64,000 nt of DNA from positions 62,001 to 126,000 of the forward strand of contig NZ_BCWQ01000012.1 in assembly GCF_001592285.1 (NCBI RefSeq), given 5' to 3'. Positions 1 through 9,334 of this stretch are shown here, piece after piece. Position 1 is the stretch's first letter. Every line of letters starts with the position of its first letter. The translations under genes were made by a program, and so were the position numbers. This stretch comes from Hydrogenophaga pseudoflava NBRC 102511. GTDB taxonomy: Bacteria > Pseudomonadota > Gammaproteobacteria > Burkholderiales > Burkholderiaceae_C. The notes below the pieces were generated by a model that was not told where the DNA came from, did no database searches, and worked only from the letters and a program-made list of their open reading frames with translations.

Positions 1-86
1 CTTTAGCAGTTCGGGGTCTTCCCGCAGTGCGACCTTGTGACCCACAATGGGCCATTGTCTGTCCGCAGAGCCCTGTCTTTTTGAAC

Positions 87-3000
87 ATGCCGCCGTCCAC
101 CAGCGCGTACCCGTCCGGAACCGGTTTGTCCGCTGCGGTCATGCCCCTGCCGTTCGAGCAGATGTTCGAAGACGCCCCGTTCGCTGCCTCGCTGTCCCGG
201 CGCGCGGATGGCCGTCTGGTGGCGGTCAATCAGGCGTGGGAAACCCTTTCTGGCATCGCCCGTGACCAGGCCATCGGACGCTCCACCATCGAACTGGGGC
301 TGTGGCCCGACGCCACCCAGCGCCAGGCCTATCTCGACTCGCTCAAGGAGCAGGACAAACCCCGTTGCACGGTGATGATCGACGGCCGCGCGCGCCACCT
401 GCGTCTGCACACCTCGGTGCTTGGCGGGGACGAGCTGCTGCTGGTGTACCTGCTGGACATCAGCCATGAGGTGGCGTCTGAAAAGGAGCGCGACCGGACC
501 CAGAAGGAGCTGCGGGCCGCCAACCTGGACCTGCAGCACCAGGTGGAGCTGCATGCCGCCATCGAGAAGCTGGCCATGGTCGGTCACTGGACCAATGCAC
601 ACGACGACGACACGGTGAACTTCTCACCGGGGCTGTTCGAGATCACCGGTCTTGCGCCGGCAAACACGCTGGAGCGCACCGTGGGGCGCGGCGGCATCCA
701 TCCCGAGGACATGCCGGCGTGGCTGGAGGCCCGTGCGGCGCGCGACGGGCGCGAGCTGGATTTCCGTTGGACACGGCCGGATGGCGCGGTGCGCTGGATG
801 CGCACCCGCATCAGCCAGACCGCCGTCAAGGGCATCCCACAGACCGACTTTGGTGTGGTGCAGGACATCACGGCCCAGCGCGAGGCCATCGACGCCCATG
901 TGAAGCAGCTGCAGTTGCTGCAGCACATCACGGCCAGGGTGCCGGGCGTGGTGTTCCAGTCGCGCATGCCCGTCAAGGGCTGGGGCAGCTTCGAGTTCGT
1001 CAGCGACATGGTGCGCGATCTGTTCGACCTGACGCCCGAGCAGCTGTACCAGGATGGACGAATCCTGTTCAGCCGGGTGCATGCAGACGACCAGCAGGCC
1101 CTGGCGCACTCCATCTGGTCGTCCACGAACAAGCTGGAACCCTGGCGCACGGTGTTCCGGGTCAACCATCCGGGCAAGGGCACGCGCTGGTGCAGTGCGG
1201 AAGGCCTGCCGCAGGCGCAGCCGGATGGTTCGGTGCTGTGGCACGGCTATGTCCACGATGTGACCGAGGCCCGCCAGGCCGCGCAGGCGCTCGACCGGCA
1301 GCACCGGATGCTGGACGCTGTGCGGCAGGCGCAGGCCGCCTACATCGAAGCCGACGACAAGCGGCAGGCCTTCGAAGGGCTGCTCAAGGCCTTCCTGTCG
1401 GTGACGAACAGCGCTTACGGCTTCGTGGGCGAGGTGCTGTACGACCCGCAAGGGCAGCCGTACCTCAAGTCGCATGCGATCACCGACATCTCTTGGGACG
1501 AGGCGTCCAGGCGTGTGTTCGCCGAGCAGATGGACTCGGGCATGGAGTTCCGCAATCTGAAGACCCTGTTCGGGCACGCGCTGCTGACCGGCGAGACCGT
1601 GCTCACCAACCACCCGGAAACCGACGCGCGCCGGGGGGGGCTGCCGCACGGCCACCCGCCCATGCACTCGTTCCTGGGGATTCCGCTGGAAGTCGGTGGC
1701 CGGCTGATCGCCATGGTGGGGTTGGCCAACGCCACCGACGGCTACCGCGAGGACGATGTGGAGTTCCTGCAGCCGCTGCTGGGCACGGTGCGGCAGCTGG
1801 TGCTGGCCCGGCGCGGACACGACGAGCGCCAGCGCTCCCGCCAGCAGCTGCAGGCCACCAGCGCCTTGCTGGCCGACAAGACCTCGGCCCTGCAGGTCAC
1901 GCTCGACACCATGAGCCAGGGCCTGTCCAAGATGGATGCCCAGGGGCGGGTGACCGTCTACAACCGGCGCCTGCTGGAGATGCTCGACCTGCCCGACGAG
2001 CTGATGTCCCGGCAGCCCACGCAGGACGAGGTCGTCGCTTTCCAGACGGCGCGCGGAGATTTTGGTGTGGACTATGGTCTGGTTGAGCCAGGGGCGCGCC
2101 GCTATGTCGAGGCCGATGCCGGACCTGTGCCCGACCGCTACATGCGCCGCACATCTGACGGCCGTGCGCTGGAAATACACAACCGGCCACTGCCCGACGG
2201 TGGCATGGTGCGCACCTACTCGGACGTCACGCCCTACGTCCAGGCCGAAGAGGCGCTGAGGGATGAGCGCCAGCGCCTGGAATGGGTGCTGGAGGCCACC
2301 GGCCCCGGCATCTGGGAGCTCGACATCACCACCGGCCTCACGCACTACAGCGACCGTTGGGCAGGTCTGCTGGGCTACCGCCTGGATGAGCTGCAACCGC
2401 CCACGCGCGAGACCTGGCAGGCGCTGGTGCATCCCGACGACCTTGGCCGGGCGCAGTCGCTGCTGCAGGCCCACCTGCGGGGCGGAACACCGGTCTACGA
2501 CTGCGACCTGCGCATGCGCCACAAAAAGGGCGCATGGCTCTGGTTCAACGACCGCGGCCGGGTGCACCGGCGCGACGAGGCCGGCCGGCCGCTCTACATG
2601 TCGGGCACGCTGCTGGACATCCACGAACGGGTCACGGCGCAGGAGGAGGTGCGCGCGCTCAATGCCAGCCTGGAGCGGCGCGTGGCCGAGCGCACCGCCG
2701 AGCTGGAGCGCTCGATGCGCGACATGGAGGTCATCTCGTACTCGATCGCCCACGACCTGCGGGCGCCACTGCGCTCGGTCAACGGGTTCGCATCGCTCGT
2801 CGGCGAAACCGACGGCGAGCGCCTGAGCCCGGAAGGGCGGCTGATGTTCGAGCGCATCGTCAGCGCCTCGCGCAACATGGGCCAGATGATCACGGACATG
2901 CTGGAACTGCTGCGCGTGGTGCGGGTCGAGATCGAGCCGGTGTCGGTCGACATGAATGCGCTGGCCCGGTCGGTGGCCGAGGCGCTGGCACCGGGCGTGC

Positions 3001-3377
3001 CCCACGCCAGGGTCCAGCTGCATCCCCTGCCGCGGGTGATGGGCGATGCCAAGCTGCTGCGCCAGCTGCTGTCCAACCTGATGGACAACGCGCTGAAATA
3101 CTCGCGCCACCTGGAGTCGCCGCTGATCGAGCTGGGCTTCGATGCGGCGCGCCGGGCGTTCTATCTCCGGGACAACGGCATGGGCTTCGACATGGCACAC
3201 GCCCAGAAACTGTTCGGATTGTTCCAGCGCCTGCACGCCGGTGCCAATGCACCGGGCGGCACCGGCGTGGGGCTGGCCATCGTGGCGCGCACGCTGGAGC
3301 GCCATGGCGGCCGCATCTGGGCCGAGGCCCGGCCTGGCCATGGGGCCACCTTCTGGTGGACCCTGCCGATGGGGTGA
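87..3377 (+). CDS. Multi-PAS/GAF sensor histidine kinase
   Basis: Probable cytosolic sensor kinase of about 1096 residues; no membrane segment or signal peptide is evident. From N to C it shows several PAS-type repeats (about residues 20-430), a GAF-like domain (about 430-600), a PAS_7-like repeat (about 600-715), a PAS_3-like repeat (about 730-850), and a phytochrome-type HisKA with H-box HDLRAPLR (phospho-acceptor His about 889). A HATPase follows, with N-box LMDNALKYS, G1 DNGMGF and a GTGVGLAI box. No receiver domain is attached and no response regulator lies within the window, so it looks orphan unless a partner sits left of base 1. The reading frame opens at GTG 27, but ATG 87 or ATG 141 are better starts; none has a clear Shine-Dalgarno. 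The signal it senses cannot be told from sequence. Confidence 0.85.
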   Translation: MPPSTSAYPSGTGLSAAVMPLPFEQMFEDAPFAASLSRRADGRLVAVNQAWETLSGIARDQAIGRSTIELGLWPDATQRQAYLDSLKEQDKPRCTVMIDGRARHLRLHTSVLGGDELLLVYLLDISHEVASEKERDRTQKELRAANLDLQHQVELHAAIEKLAMVGHWTNAHDDDTVNFSPGLFEITGLAPANTLERTVGRGGIHPEDMPAWLEARAARDGRELDFRWTRPDGAVRWMRTRISQTAVKGIPQTDFGVVQDITAQREAIDAHVKQLQLLQHITARVPGVVFQSRMPVKGWGSFEFVSDMVRDLFDLTPEQLYQDGRILFSRVHADDQQALAHSIWSSTNKLEPWRTVFRVNHPGKGTRWCSAEGLPQAQPDGSVLWHGYVHDVTEARQAAQALDRQHRMLDAVRQAQAAYIEADDKRQAFEGLLKAFLSVTNSAYGFVGEVLYDPQGQPYLKSHAITDISWDEASRRVFAEQMDSGMEFRNLKTLFGHALLTGETVLTNHPETDARRGGLPHGHPPMHSFLGIPLEVGGRLIAMVGLANATDGYREDDVEFLQPLLGTVRQLVLARRGHDERQRSRQQLQATSALLADKTSALQVTLDTMSQGLSKMDAQGRVTVYNRRLLEMLDLPDELMSRQPTQDEVVAFQTARGDFGVDYGLVEPGARRYVEADAGPVPDRYMRRTSDGRALEIHNRPLPDGGMVRTYSDVTPYVQAEEALRDERQRLEWVLEATGPGIWELDITTGLTHYSDRWAGLLGYRLDELQPPTRETWQALVHPDDLGRAQSLLQAHLRGGTPVYDCDLRMRHKKGAWLWFNDRGRVHRRDEAGRPLYMSGTLLDIHERVTAQEEVRALNASLERRVAERTAELERSMRDMEVISYSIAHDLRAPLRSVNGFASLVGETDGERLSPEGRLMFERIVSASRNMGQMITDMLELLRVVRVEIEPVSVDMNALARSVAEALAPGVPHARVQLHPLPRVMGDAKLLRQLLSNLMDNALKYSRHLESPLIELGFDAARRAFYLRDNGMGFDMAHAQKLFGLFQRLHAGANAPGGTGVGLAIVARTLERHGGRIWAEARPGHGATFWWTLPMG

Positions 3378-3384
3378 TGCCCGG

Positions 3385-4308
3385 TCAGAACGGGGCGGCT
3401 GGCTCCGCGGGCGGGGTGTCGCTGGCAGGGGCCTCTTCGGTGGCAGGCTCCGGGGCCCGGGACACCGACTGCCGCACCGAGGCCTTGTCGCCGGCGCTGG
3501 CGAACTTGCTGTACTTGCCGGTCAGGCCCACCAGCTGGCCGTAGATGCGCGGGTTGGCGGCCATGCACTCGCGCTGTTCCAGGAAGTCGGCTTCGCCGGT
3601 GAAGTTGCCGATCAGGCCACCGGCCTCGGTCACCAGCAGCGCGCCCGCGGCCACGTCCCAGGGCGAGAGGCCCATCTCGAAGAAACCGTCAGAGAAACCG
3701 GCCGCCACATAGGCCAGGTCCAGTGCGGCGGAGCCGGGGCGGCGCACGCCGGCGCAGCGGGGCATCACGTCGGCCAGCATCTGCAGGTAGGTCTGGAAAG
3801 CGTCGCCCGGGCGGAACGGAAAGCCGGTGGAAATCAGGCAGTCGCGCAGCGTGGTGCGCTTGGCGACGCGGATGCGCCGGTCGTTGAGGTAGGCGCCGCG
3901 GCCCTTGGTCGCGCAGAACAGGTCGTTGCGGGTCGGGTCGTAGACCACGGCCTGTTCGATGCGGCCGTTCACCATGAGCGCGATGCTCACGCAGTAGACC
4001 GGGAAGCCGTGGATGAAGTTGGTGGTGCCGTCCAGCGGATCGATGATCCAGACGTGGTTCTTGTCGCGGCCCTTGCCTTCGCGTCGTCCGGATTCTTCGG
4101 CCCAGATGCCGTGGTCGGGGTAGGCCGTCAGCAGGGTTTCGATGATCGCGGCCTCCGCCGCATGGTCGATTTCGGTCACGAAATCGTTGGTCTGTTTGGT
4201 GGTCACGCGCACGGTTTCGACATCGAGGGCGGCGCGGTTGATGATGGCGCCGGCGGCGCGGGCGGCCTTGATGGCCACGTTCAGCATGGGGTGGAGGTTG
4301 GACGACAT
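3385..4308 (-). CDS. suhB: Inositol-1-monophosphatase family protein SuhB
   Basis: Mg-dependent phosphatase of the inositol monophosphatase superfamily; in proteobacteria SuhB also takes part in rRNA transcription antitermination. Diagnostic metal-binding motifs are present: WAEESG, then [14 protein letters not shown], and near the C-terminus [15 protein letters not shown]. The start is ATG 4308, giving MSSNLHP; the upstream extension to 4407 overlaps the divergent trmJ promoter region and does not resemble the family. It is 307 residues against the usual 260-270. The excess is a low-complexity Pro/Ala/Glu C-terminal tail of about 40 residues with no recognisable domain. It is convergent with the sensor kinase and divergent from trmJ. 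Confidence 0.93.
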   Translation of the reverse strand: MSSNLHPMLNVAIKAARAAGAIINRAALDVETVRVTTKQTNDFVTEIDHAAEAAIIETLLTAYPDHGIWAEESGRREGKGRDKNHVWIIDPLDGTTNFIHGFPVYCVSIALMVNGRIEQAVVYDPTRNDLFCATKGRGAYLNDRRIRVAKRTTLRDCLISTGFPFRPGDAFQTYLQMLADVMPRCAGVRRPGSAALDLAYVAAGFSDGFFEMGLSPWDVAAGALLVTEAGGLIGNFTGEADFLEQRECMAANPRIYGQLVGLTGKYSKFASAGDKASVRQSVSRAPEPATEEAPASDTPPAEPAAPF

Positions 4309-4425
4309 GAATTGTGTTCCTTGACGGCGCCGCAGAAAGCGGCCGTGGGCAGGGGGAAGAACGGGAGCGCGGTGTCCGGCGATGCGGGCGGCGACAATAC
4401 CCGGCATTTTACCGGCTCACCCGAC

Positions 4426-5175
4426 ATGCGCACCCGCTTCATCCTGATCCAGACCAGCCACGCCGGCAATGTGGGCGGCGCCGCCCGCGCCATGAAGGTG
4501 ATGGGCTTCGACGATCTGGTGCTGGTGGCGCCGCGCTGGCCGAATGTGCTGCGCAAGGACGAAACCATCCAGCGCGCCAGCGGCGCCAACGATGTGCTGG
4601 CCAAGGCGCGCATCGTCGAGACACTGGACGAGGCGCTGGACGGCGTGAGCCACCTCTGCGCCACCGCCATGACGCCGCGCGACTTCGGCCCGCCCACGCG
4701 GGCACCGCGCGAGCACTTCGTGCAGTTCCTGGCCGAGGCCGCCGCACCCGACGCGGTGCAGCCCGAAGGCATCGCCTTCCTCTTCGGCTCCGAGCGCTTC
4801 GGCATGCGCAACGAAGACGTCTACCGCTGCCACGCCTGCCTGTCGATCCCCACCAGCGAAGGCTTCGGCTCGCTCAACCTCGCCGCCGCGGTGCAGCTGA
4901 TCGCCTACGACTGGCGCCAGGCGCTGGGCGGTTTTGCGCTGCCGCCGACCACGCCCCAGCGCCCGGCCGCCGATGCGGCGGCGGTGGCCGGCATGCTGGG
5001 CCACCTGGAGCAGGCGCTGGTGGCGGTCGACTTCCTCGACCCGGCCGCGCCCAAGAAGCTGATGCCGAGGCTGAACGCGCTGTTCAACCGGGCGCAACCG
5101 ACGCCGGAGGAAATCCACATCCTGCGCGGTGTCGCCAAGGCGATGCTGCAAACGGCCGAGCGCGCGAAGCGCTAG
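4426..5175 (+). CDS. trmJ: tRNA (cytidine/uridine-2'-O-)-methyltransferase TrmJ
   Basis: SPOUT/SpoU-family methyltransferase expected to methylate the 2'-O of position 32 in tRNA anticodon loops using S-adenosylmethionine. The N-terminus reads [20 protein letters not shown] (motif 1). The knotted C-terminal part has [13 protein letters not shown] and [17 protein letters not shown] (SPOUT motifs 2 and 3). The length, 249 residues, is typical of TrmJ. The start at ATG 4426 gives the family N-terminus [11 protein letters not shown]; the frame is open far upstream, but that stretch is antisense to suhB. It is divergent from suhB across about 117 bp and followed 31 bp later by cysE. Confidence 0.92.
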   Translation: MRTRFILIQTSHAGNVGGAARAMKVMGFDDLVLVAPRWPNVLRKDETIQRASGANDVLAKARIVETLDEALDGVSHLCATAMTPRDFGPPTRAPREHFVQFLAEAAAPDAVQPEGIAFLFGSERFGMRNEDVYRCHACLSIPTSEGFGSLNLAAAVQLIAYDWRQALGGFALPPTTPQRPAADAAAVAGMLGHLEQALVAVDFLDPAAPKKLMPRLNALFNRAQPTPEEIHILRGVAKAMLQTAERAKR

Positions 5176-5206
5176 ACTGATTCCCCGTTTACATACTCCC
5201 GGCCCC

Positions 5207-5977
5207 ATGTTTGCCAGAATCCGATCCGACATCCAGTGCATCCTCGAGCGCGATCCCGCCGCGCGCAGCACCTGGGAAGTGATCACCTGTTACCCGGGCC
5301 TGCACGCCGTCTGGCTGCATCGCCCGGCGCACTGGTGCTGGACGCATGGCCTCAAGTGGCCGGGGCGGTTCATCTCGCACGTCGCGCGCTTCCTCACCGG
5401 GATCGAGATCCACCCCGGCGCGAAGCTGGGCGAGCGCGTGTTCTTCGACCACGCGATGGGCGTGGTGGTGGGCGAGACCGCCGAGATTGGCGATGGCTGC
5501 ACCATCTACCAGGGCGTGACCCTGGGCGGCACCTCGCTCTACAAGGGCACCAAGCGCCACCCGACGCTGGGCAAAAACGTGGTGGTCAGCGCGGGCGCCA
5601 AGGTGCTGGGCGGTTTCGAGGTGGGCGACGGCGCCAAGATCGGCAGCAACGCGGTGGTGATCAAGCCGGTGCCGGCGGGTGCCACCGCGGTCGGCATCCC
5701 GGCGCGCATCATCCCGAGCAAGACCGGGGAGAGCGCCGACGTGACCGAAGACGCCAAACCCAAGTTCCAGGCCTATGGCATCACGCAGGAAGACGACCCG
5801 CTGTCGCAGGCCATGCGCAGCCTGATCGACAGTGCCGCCGGGCAGGAGCACCAGATCGCGCTGCTGTGGCAGGCGATTGAGAAGCTGTCGCTGGCTCAGA
5901 AGGACTGTGTGCCGGCCGACGCCGCCAAGACCGAGTGTTTCGAGGCCGAGAAGCTCAACCAGCTGGTCGGCAAGTGA
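5207..5977 (+). CDS. cysE: Serine O-acetyltransferase
   Basis: Catalyses serine plus acetyl-CoA to O-acetylserine, the carbon skeleton for cysteine synthesis. An N-terminal helical segment ([20 protein letters not shown]) is followed by a left-handed beta-helix of hexapeptide repeats from about residue 65, including [37 protein letters not shown] and [20 protein letters not shown], with the active-site His in FFDHAMG. At 256 residues it belongs to the shorter SAT class. The start is ATG 5207 rather than GTG 5129, which overlaps trmJ. Its stop codon directly abuts the stop of the convergent pabB/C gene with no intervening base. Confidence 0.94.
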   Translation: MFARIRSDIQCILERDPAARSTWEVITCYPGLHAVWLHRPAHWCWTHGLKWPGRFISHVARFLTGIEIHPGAKLGERVFFDHAMGVVVGETAEIGDGCTIYQGVTLGGTSLYKGTKRHPTLGKNVVVSAGAKVLGGFEVGDGAKIGSNAVVIKPVPAGATAVGIPARIIPSKTGESADVTEDAKPKFQAYGITQEDDPLSQAMRSLIDSAAGQEHQIALLWQAIEKLSLAQKDCVPADAAKTECFEAEKLNQLVGK

Positions 5978-7798
5978 TCAGCGGGGCGGCGGCGCGGGGT
6001 CCAGCGCCGCGTCCAGCCAGCCGCGCAGGCCGTTGAAGAAGGCCAGGCCCTGGGCCTGTGCCAGCTGCTGCACCGGAATCACTGCCTCCTGCAGCCGGCC
6101 CTGGGCCAGCAGCTCGCGCCGGTAGGTGCCGGGCAGCAGGCCGCAGGCCAGCGCCGGCGTCCACCACTGCCCGTCCAGCTGAATGGCCACATTGCCGCGG
6201 GTGAACTCGGTGAGCTCGCCGCGCTGGTTGAACAGCAGGTGGTCGAACACGGCGGGGTCGGTGGGCGCCAGCGCCTCGTAGTGCGCGCGCCGCGTGGTCT
6301 TGTGCTGGATGAACTCCTGCAGCGCCTCTTCGGTGTTCAGTGGCGAGGGTGCCAGCGCCACCCGCACGGGCGACGGGGTCTCGGTCATGGCATAGGCCTG
6401 GGCCTCGGCCCGGCCCGAGGCGTCCAGCAGCAGGCGCACGCGCCACAGACCCTGGGGATGCGCCTGGCGCACGGCTTCCAGCGCACCGTCGACCGCCGAA
6501 GGATCGAACACGTGGCCGAAGTGGGCCGCACTCTCGCGCAGGCGGTCGAGGTGGTGTGGCAGCAGCCAGTAGCGGCCGTGCTCCAGGCGCAGGGTTTCCA
6601 GCAGATCGAACGGCTCGCCGATGCGGTGCAGGTGGCGGCTCTTGGTCATGAGTTCTCTCCATTCGGCAGCCGGGTCGGCGCACACGGTCAGTCCGCTGCC
6701 GACGCCGTAGCGGGCGTGCCAGCCGTCGTCGCTGGCTCCGGAGCCCGGCCGGTGCAGGCAGACGGTGCGGATTGGCACGTTGAAGGTGGCGTGGCCGCCC
6801 GGCCGCACCACGCCGAGGGCGCCGCAGTAGAAGCCACGTGGCGCGTCTTCCAGCGCGGCGATGTGGTGCATGGCGCGGCGCTTGGGCGCGCCTGTGACGC
6901 TGCCGCAGGGAAAGAGTGCGGTCAGCACATCACCGAGGGTGGTGTCGGGCAGGGCGGAGGCGGTGAGGGTGGAGGTCATTTGCCACACGGTGGGCCAGGC
7001 CTCCACCTCCAGCAGGCGGTCCACGCGCACGCTGCCGGTCTGGGCCAGGCGGCCCATGTCGTTGCGCAGCAGGTCCACGATCATCACGTTCTCGGCCCGC
7101 TCCTTGTCGCTGGCCTGCAGCGCCTCGCGCGCGGCCCGGTCGAGCACCGGGTCGCTCTCGCGCGCGGCCGTGCCCTTCATCGGGCGGCAGCACAGGCGCC
7201 CGCCCTGCGGGCCGGGTTGCCAGTCAAAGAACAGCTCGGGCGAGGCACTGAGCACCTGGCGCACACCATCGCCCAGCCACAACAGGTAGCCGCTGCCCTG
7301 GTGGTGCTGCAGCTCATCCATCCAGCCTGCGGGGTCTCCGCCCAGCGCGCCCTGCAGGGCCGTGGTGAGGTTGATCTGGTAACACTCGCCGGCCGCCATG
7401 GTCTGGCGAGCGGTGTCGGCCTGCTTCAGGTAGCGCGGGCGGTCCCAGTCCATGCGCCAGTCCACCGGGACCGGGGCTGGTGGTTCACCGGCGGGGACAT
7501 CCAGAGGGGCGTCGTAGACGCCGAACCAGACCAGCGGCCAGCGGGGATCGGCGGGCCGCACGGACAGGGCCGGGTCGAACGCCGGGGCCGCTTCGTAGGC
7601 CAACCCGCCGACGCACCAGCGACCCGCCGCCGCATGAGCCTGCACTTGCTCGATGGCTGGCCGCACCTGGTCCAGCGACCAGGCCTCGATCACCGCGAGC
7701 GGTTGTTCAAAACGCAGCCGCAGCCGGGCGCCGGGCAGGGCTCCCGGCGCGGTGTCCGGGAAATCGAGGGAGGCGGTCAGCGGGGATCGGCGACTCAA
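5978..7798 (-). CDS. pabB: Aminodeoxychorismate synthase I / 4-amino-4-deoxychorismate lyase fusion (PabB-PabC)
   Basis: Bifunctional folate-pathway protein of 606 residues. Residues 1 to about 390 are a chorismate-binding domain. It carries PMKGT, whose Lys is the nucleophile that distinguishes aminodeoxychorismate synthase from anthranilate synthase, then DLLRNDMGR, GSVTGAPK and a C-terminal GVGSGLTVCADPAAEW. After the MTKSRHLHR linker, residues about 400-606 are a class IV PLP aminotransferase fold (AFDLLETLRLEHG-like start, LTEFTRGNVAI, GLLPGTYRRELL), the PabC lyase that releases p-aminobenzoate. The start is a TTG whose TTGA overlaps the slyD stop, suggesting translational coupling. No glutamine amidotransferase (PabA) is in the window. 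Confidence 0.92.
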   Translation of the reverse strand: MSRRSPLTASLDFPDTAPGALPGARLRLRFEQPLAVIEAWSLDQVRPAIEQVQAHAAAGRWCVGGLAYEAAPAFDPALSVRPADPRWPLVWFGVYDAPLDVPAGEPPAPVPVDWRMDWDRPRYLKQADTARQTMAAGECYQINLTTALQGALGGDPAGWMDELQHHQGSGYLLWLGDGVRQVLSASPELFFDWQPGPQGGRLCCRPMKGTAARESDPVLDRAAREALQASDKERAENVMIVDLLRNDMGRLAQTGSVRVDRLLEVEAWPTVWQMTSTLTASALPDTTLGDVLTALFPCGSVTGAPKRRAMHHIAALEDAPRGFYCGALGVVRPGGHATFNVPIRTVCLHRPGSGASDDGWHARYGVGSGLTVCADPAAEWRELMTKSRHLHRIGEPFDLLETLRLEHGRYWLLPHHLDRLRESAAHFGHVFDPSAVDGALEAVRQAHPQGLWRVRLLLDASGRAEAQAYAMTETPSPVRVALAPSPLNTEEALQEFIQHKTTRRAHYEALAPTDPAVFDHLLFNQRGELTEFTRGNVAIQLDGQWWTPALACGLLPGTYRRELLAQGRLQEAVIPVQQLAQAQGLAFFNGLRGWLDAALDPAPPPR

Positions 7799-8271
7799 TG
7801 GTGGTGGCCGTGCGCACCGTGGGCGTGGCCGTGGGCGATCTCTTCGGCGCTCGCAGCCTTGACGTCCAGCACCTTGAGCTGGAAGGTCAGCGTCTGGCCG
7901 GCCAGCGGGTGGTTTCCGTCCAGGTGCACGGTGTCGCCCTTGATCTTCACGACCGTGAACACCTGGTGCCGGCCCTGGTCGTCGTGGCCTTCGAGCTGGC
8001 CGCCCACCTTGACGCCCGGCGGGAAGTCCTTCTTCGGAATGGTGGTGACCAGCGACTCGTCGCGTTCGCCGAAGGCATCGGCCGGCGCGAGCTTCACGGT
8101 GGTCTGGTAACCGGCCGCCTGGCCTTCCAGCGCCGCCTCGATGCCCGGCAGGGTGTTGCCATAGCCGCCATGCAGGTAGCTGCGCGGTGTCTTGCCATCT
8201 TCGAGCAGCTTGCCGCTGGCATCGCTGGCGCGGAAGGTGAGGGTGACGACGGTGTCTTTGGTGATGTTCAT
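7795..8271 (-). CDS. slyD: FKBP-type peptidyl-prolyl isomerase SlyD
   Basis: Cytosolic prolyl isomerase, chaperone and metal-binding protein of the SlyD group. The protein has the split FKBP domain with an inserted-flap segment (GYGNTLPGIEAALEGQAAGY, then GQLEGHDDQGRHQVFTV, then DGNHPLAGQTLTFQLKV). It ends in a His-rich tail HGHAHGAHGHHH that should bind Ni or Zn. ATG 8271 gives MNITKDTVVTL, the family start; the upstream ATG at 8298 overlaps the preceding gene. It is 158 residues. It sits last but one in the minus-strand run darP-mog-zinc ribbon gene-slyD-pabB/C and overlaps the pabB/C start by 4 nt. Confidence 0.94.
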   Translation of the reverse strand: MNITKDTVVTLTFRASDASGKLLEDGKTPRSYLHGGYGNTLPGIEAALEGQAAGYQTTVKLAPADAFGERDESLVTTIPKKDFPPGVKVGGQLEGHDDQGRHQVFTVVKIKGDTVHLDGNHPLAGQTLTFQLKVLDVKAASAEEIAHGHAHGAHGHHH

Positions 8272-8290
8272 GGGATGGAATGGCAGGGTT

Positions 8291-9280
8291 TCAGACAAGG
8301 CTGTTCAGATGGCGCGCAAGCGAGGCCGGGTTCACAAAGGTGAGGTCGTACATGGCCGTGAGGCTGACAGCCTGTTCTTCCGTGATGTCGGTGGCGCAGA
8401 TGATGAAGCGGCTCCGTTCCACTCCCAGACGCTTGCGAAGGCGCTGGTACTTGTCGATCTCGCGCCGGAACTCACCTGTCTTGCACTCGATGCAGATGGG
8501 ATTCTGACCGGAGGGCAGCACCACGACATCCAGTTCGTGCATGTCCTCGTTGGGGAAAAGGACCTCCACACCACGGGCGCAGGAAAAACCCAGCTTTCTC
8601 GCTTTGAGGTGGTCCACCAGCTCCAGCAGCGCGAACCACTCGAGCCAGGCGCCTTCAAAGAACTGCCTGACCTTGGGCGCGGGCTGGAGTGAAAGCCGGA
8701 TGACCTTTTCCTGCTTCTGATACTGGTATCGGGCAAACAGGGTGTGGCTGTAGAACTGGCGGCAGAGCGTGGTGAGTGCCAGCACGTCTTTCTGCGCGAC
8801 GCCGGTCAGATCGATGTTCAGCCCGGTGTGGCTCTTGCGGTAGGACCAGGTGACGCGCTGGATCAGCTCGCCAAACAGCGCATGGTTTTTCCCCAGTTGC
8901 TGGGCGGCTTCATCGAAATACCCGCTGGTGTCCACATTGCTGTGATCGAAGCGGGCTTCAATCTGTTTGGCCTTGAGCCAGCGCTCGATGGGCGCGTGCT
9001 GGGCGGCCGTTGCAAAGTTTTCCGTGTCGGTGTCCCCGTCAGGTTCTTCCTGCTGAGCGGGCTGGCCCGCATTCGGGTCACCGTCGGCGGCCTGCCGCTC
9101 ATCTGCCTGCAGGGCCCGGATCTCCCGCATGGCGGCGGCGTAGCGTTCGATCAGCTTCTGAACATAGAACACCGTGTCGAACACCGAACACGGCGCCTGG
9201 CAGACGGCGCAGGCCACCTGCGTCCCGGCGACACCCGATTCGCTCACGTGGCCGCATTTGTTGCAGCGATAAACCGGCAT
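8291..9280 (-). CDS. Zinc-ribbon protein with DUF1887/Card1-like PD-(D/E)XK nuclease domain
   Basis: This 329-residue protein has no assigned function. The N-terminus is a zinc ribbon with Cys6-x2-Cys9 and Cys24-x2-Cys27, followed by a helix and an acidic Gln/Glu/Asp-rich linker (about 60-90). A middle helical region (about 95-200) follows. The C-terminal domain (about 205-325) has EGAWLEWFALLEL, then HELDVVVL (Asp251), ICIECKTGE (Glu265-x-Lys267) and a downstream basic helix. That is the D-ExK signature of PD-(D/E)XK nucleases in the arrangement seen in the C-terminal domains of Card1/Can2 (DUF1887) proteins. The CARF ligand domain of those proteins is not visible. It is the only gene of unknown role in the darP-mog-slyD-pabB/C run, 19 bp upstream of slyD. 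It could alternatively be a DNA-processing housekeeping nuclease. Confidence 0.7.
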   Translation of the reverse strand: MPVYRCNKCGHVSESGVAGTQVACAVCQAPCSVFDTVFYVQKLIERYAAAMREIRALQADERQAADGDPNAGQPAQQEEPDGDTDTENFATAAQHAPIERWLKAKQIEARFDHSNVDTSGYFDEAAQQLGKNHALFGELIQRVTWSYRKSHTGLNIDLTGVAQKDVLALTTLCRQFYSHTLFARYQYQKQEKVIRLSLQPAPKVRQFFEGAWLEWFALLELVDHLKARKLGFSCARGVEVLFPNEDMHELDVVVLPSGQNPICIECKTGEFRREIDKYQRLRKRLGVERSRFIICATDITEEQAVSLTAMYDLTFVNPASLARHLNSLV

Positions 9281-9334
9281 GCTTCCCCCCGAAGCGTTGT
9301 TGTCTGCGGGGCGTGATGGGCCCCGCGATGGATG

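Noticed and set aside
624..3341. 905-codon minus-strand frame opposite the sensor kinase
   Set aside because: Shadow frame typical of high-G+C DNA: low-complexity Arg/Gln/His composition and no domain, while the plus strand encodes a clear kinase.
3142..4425. Long 5' extension of the trmJ frame
   Set aside because: The extension lies antisense to suhB and is unrelated to TrmJ; the family start is at 4426.
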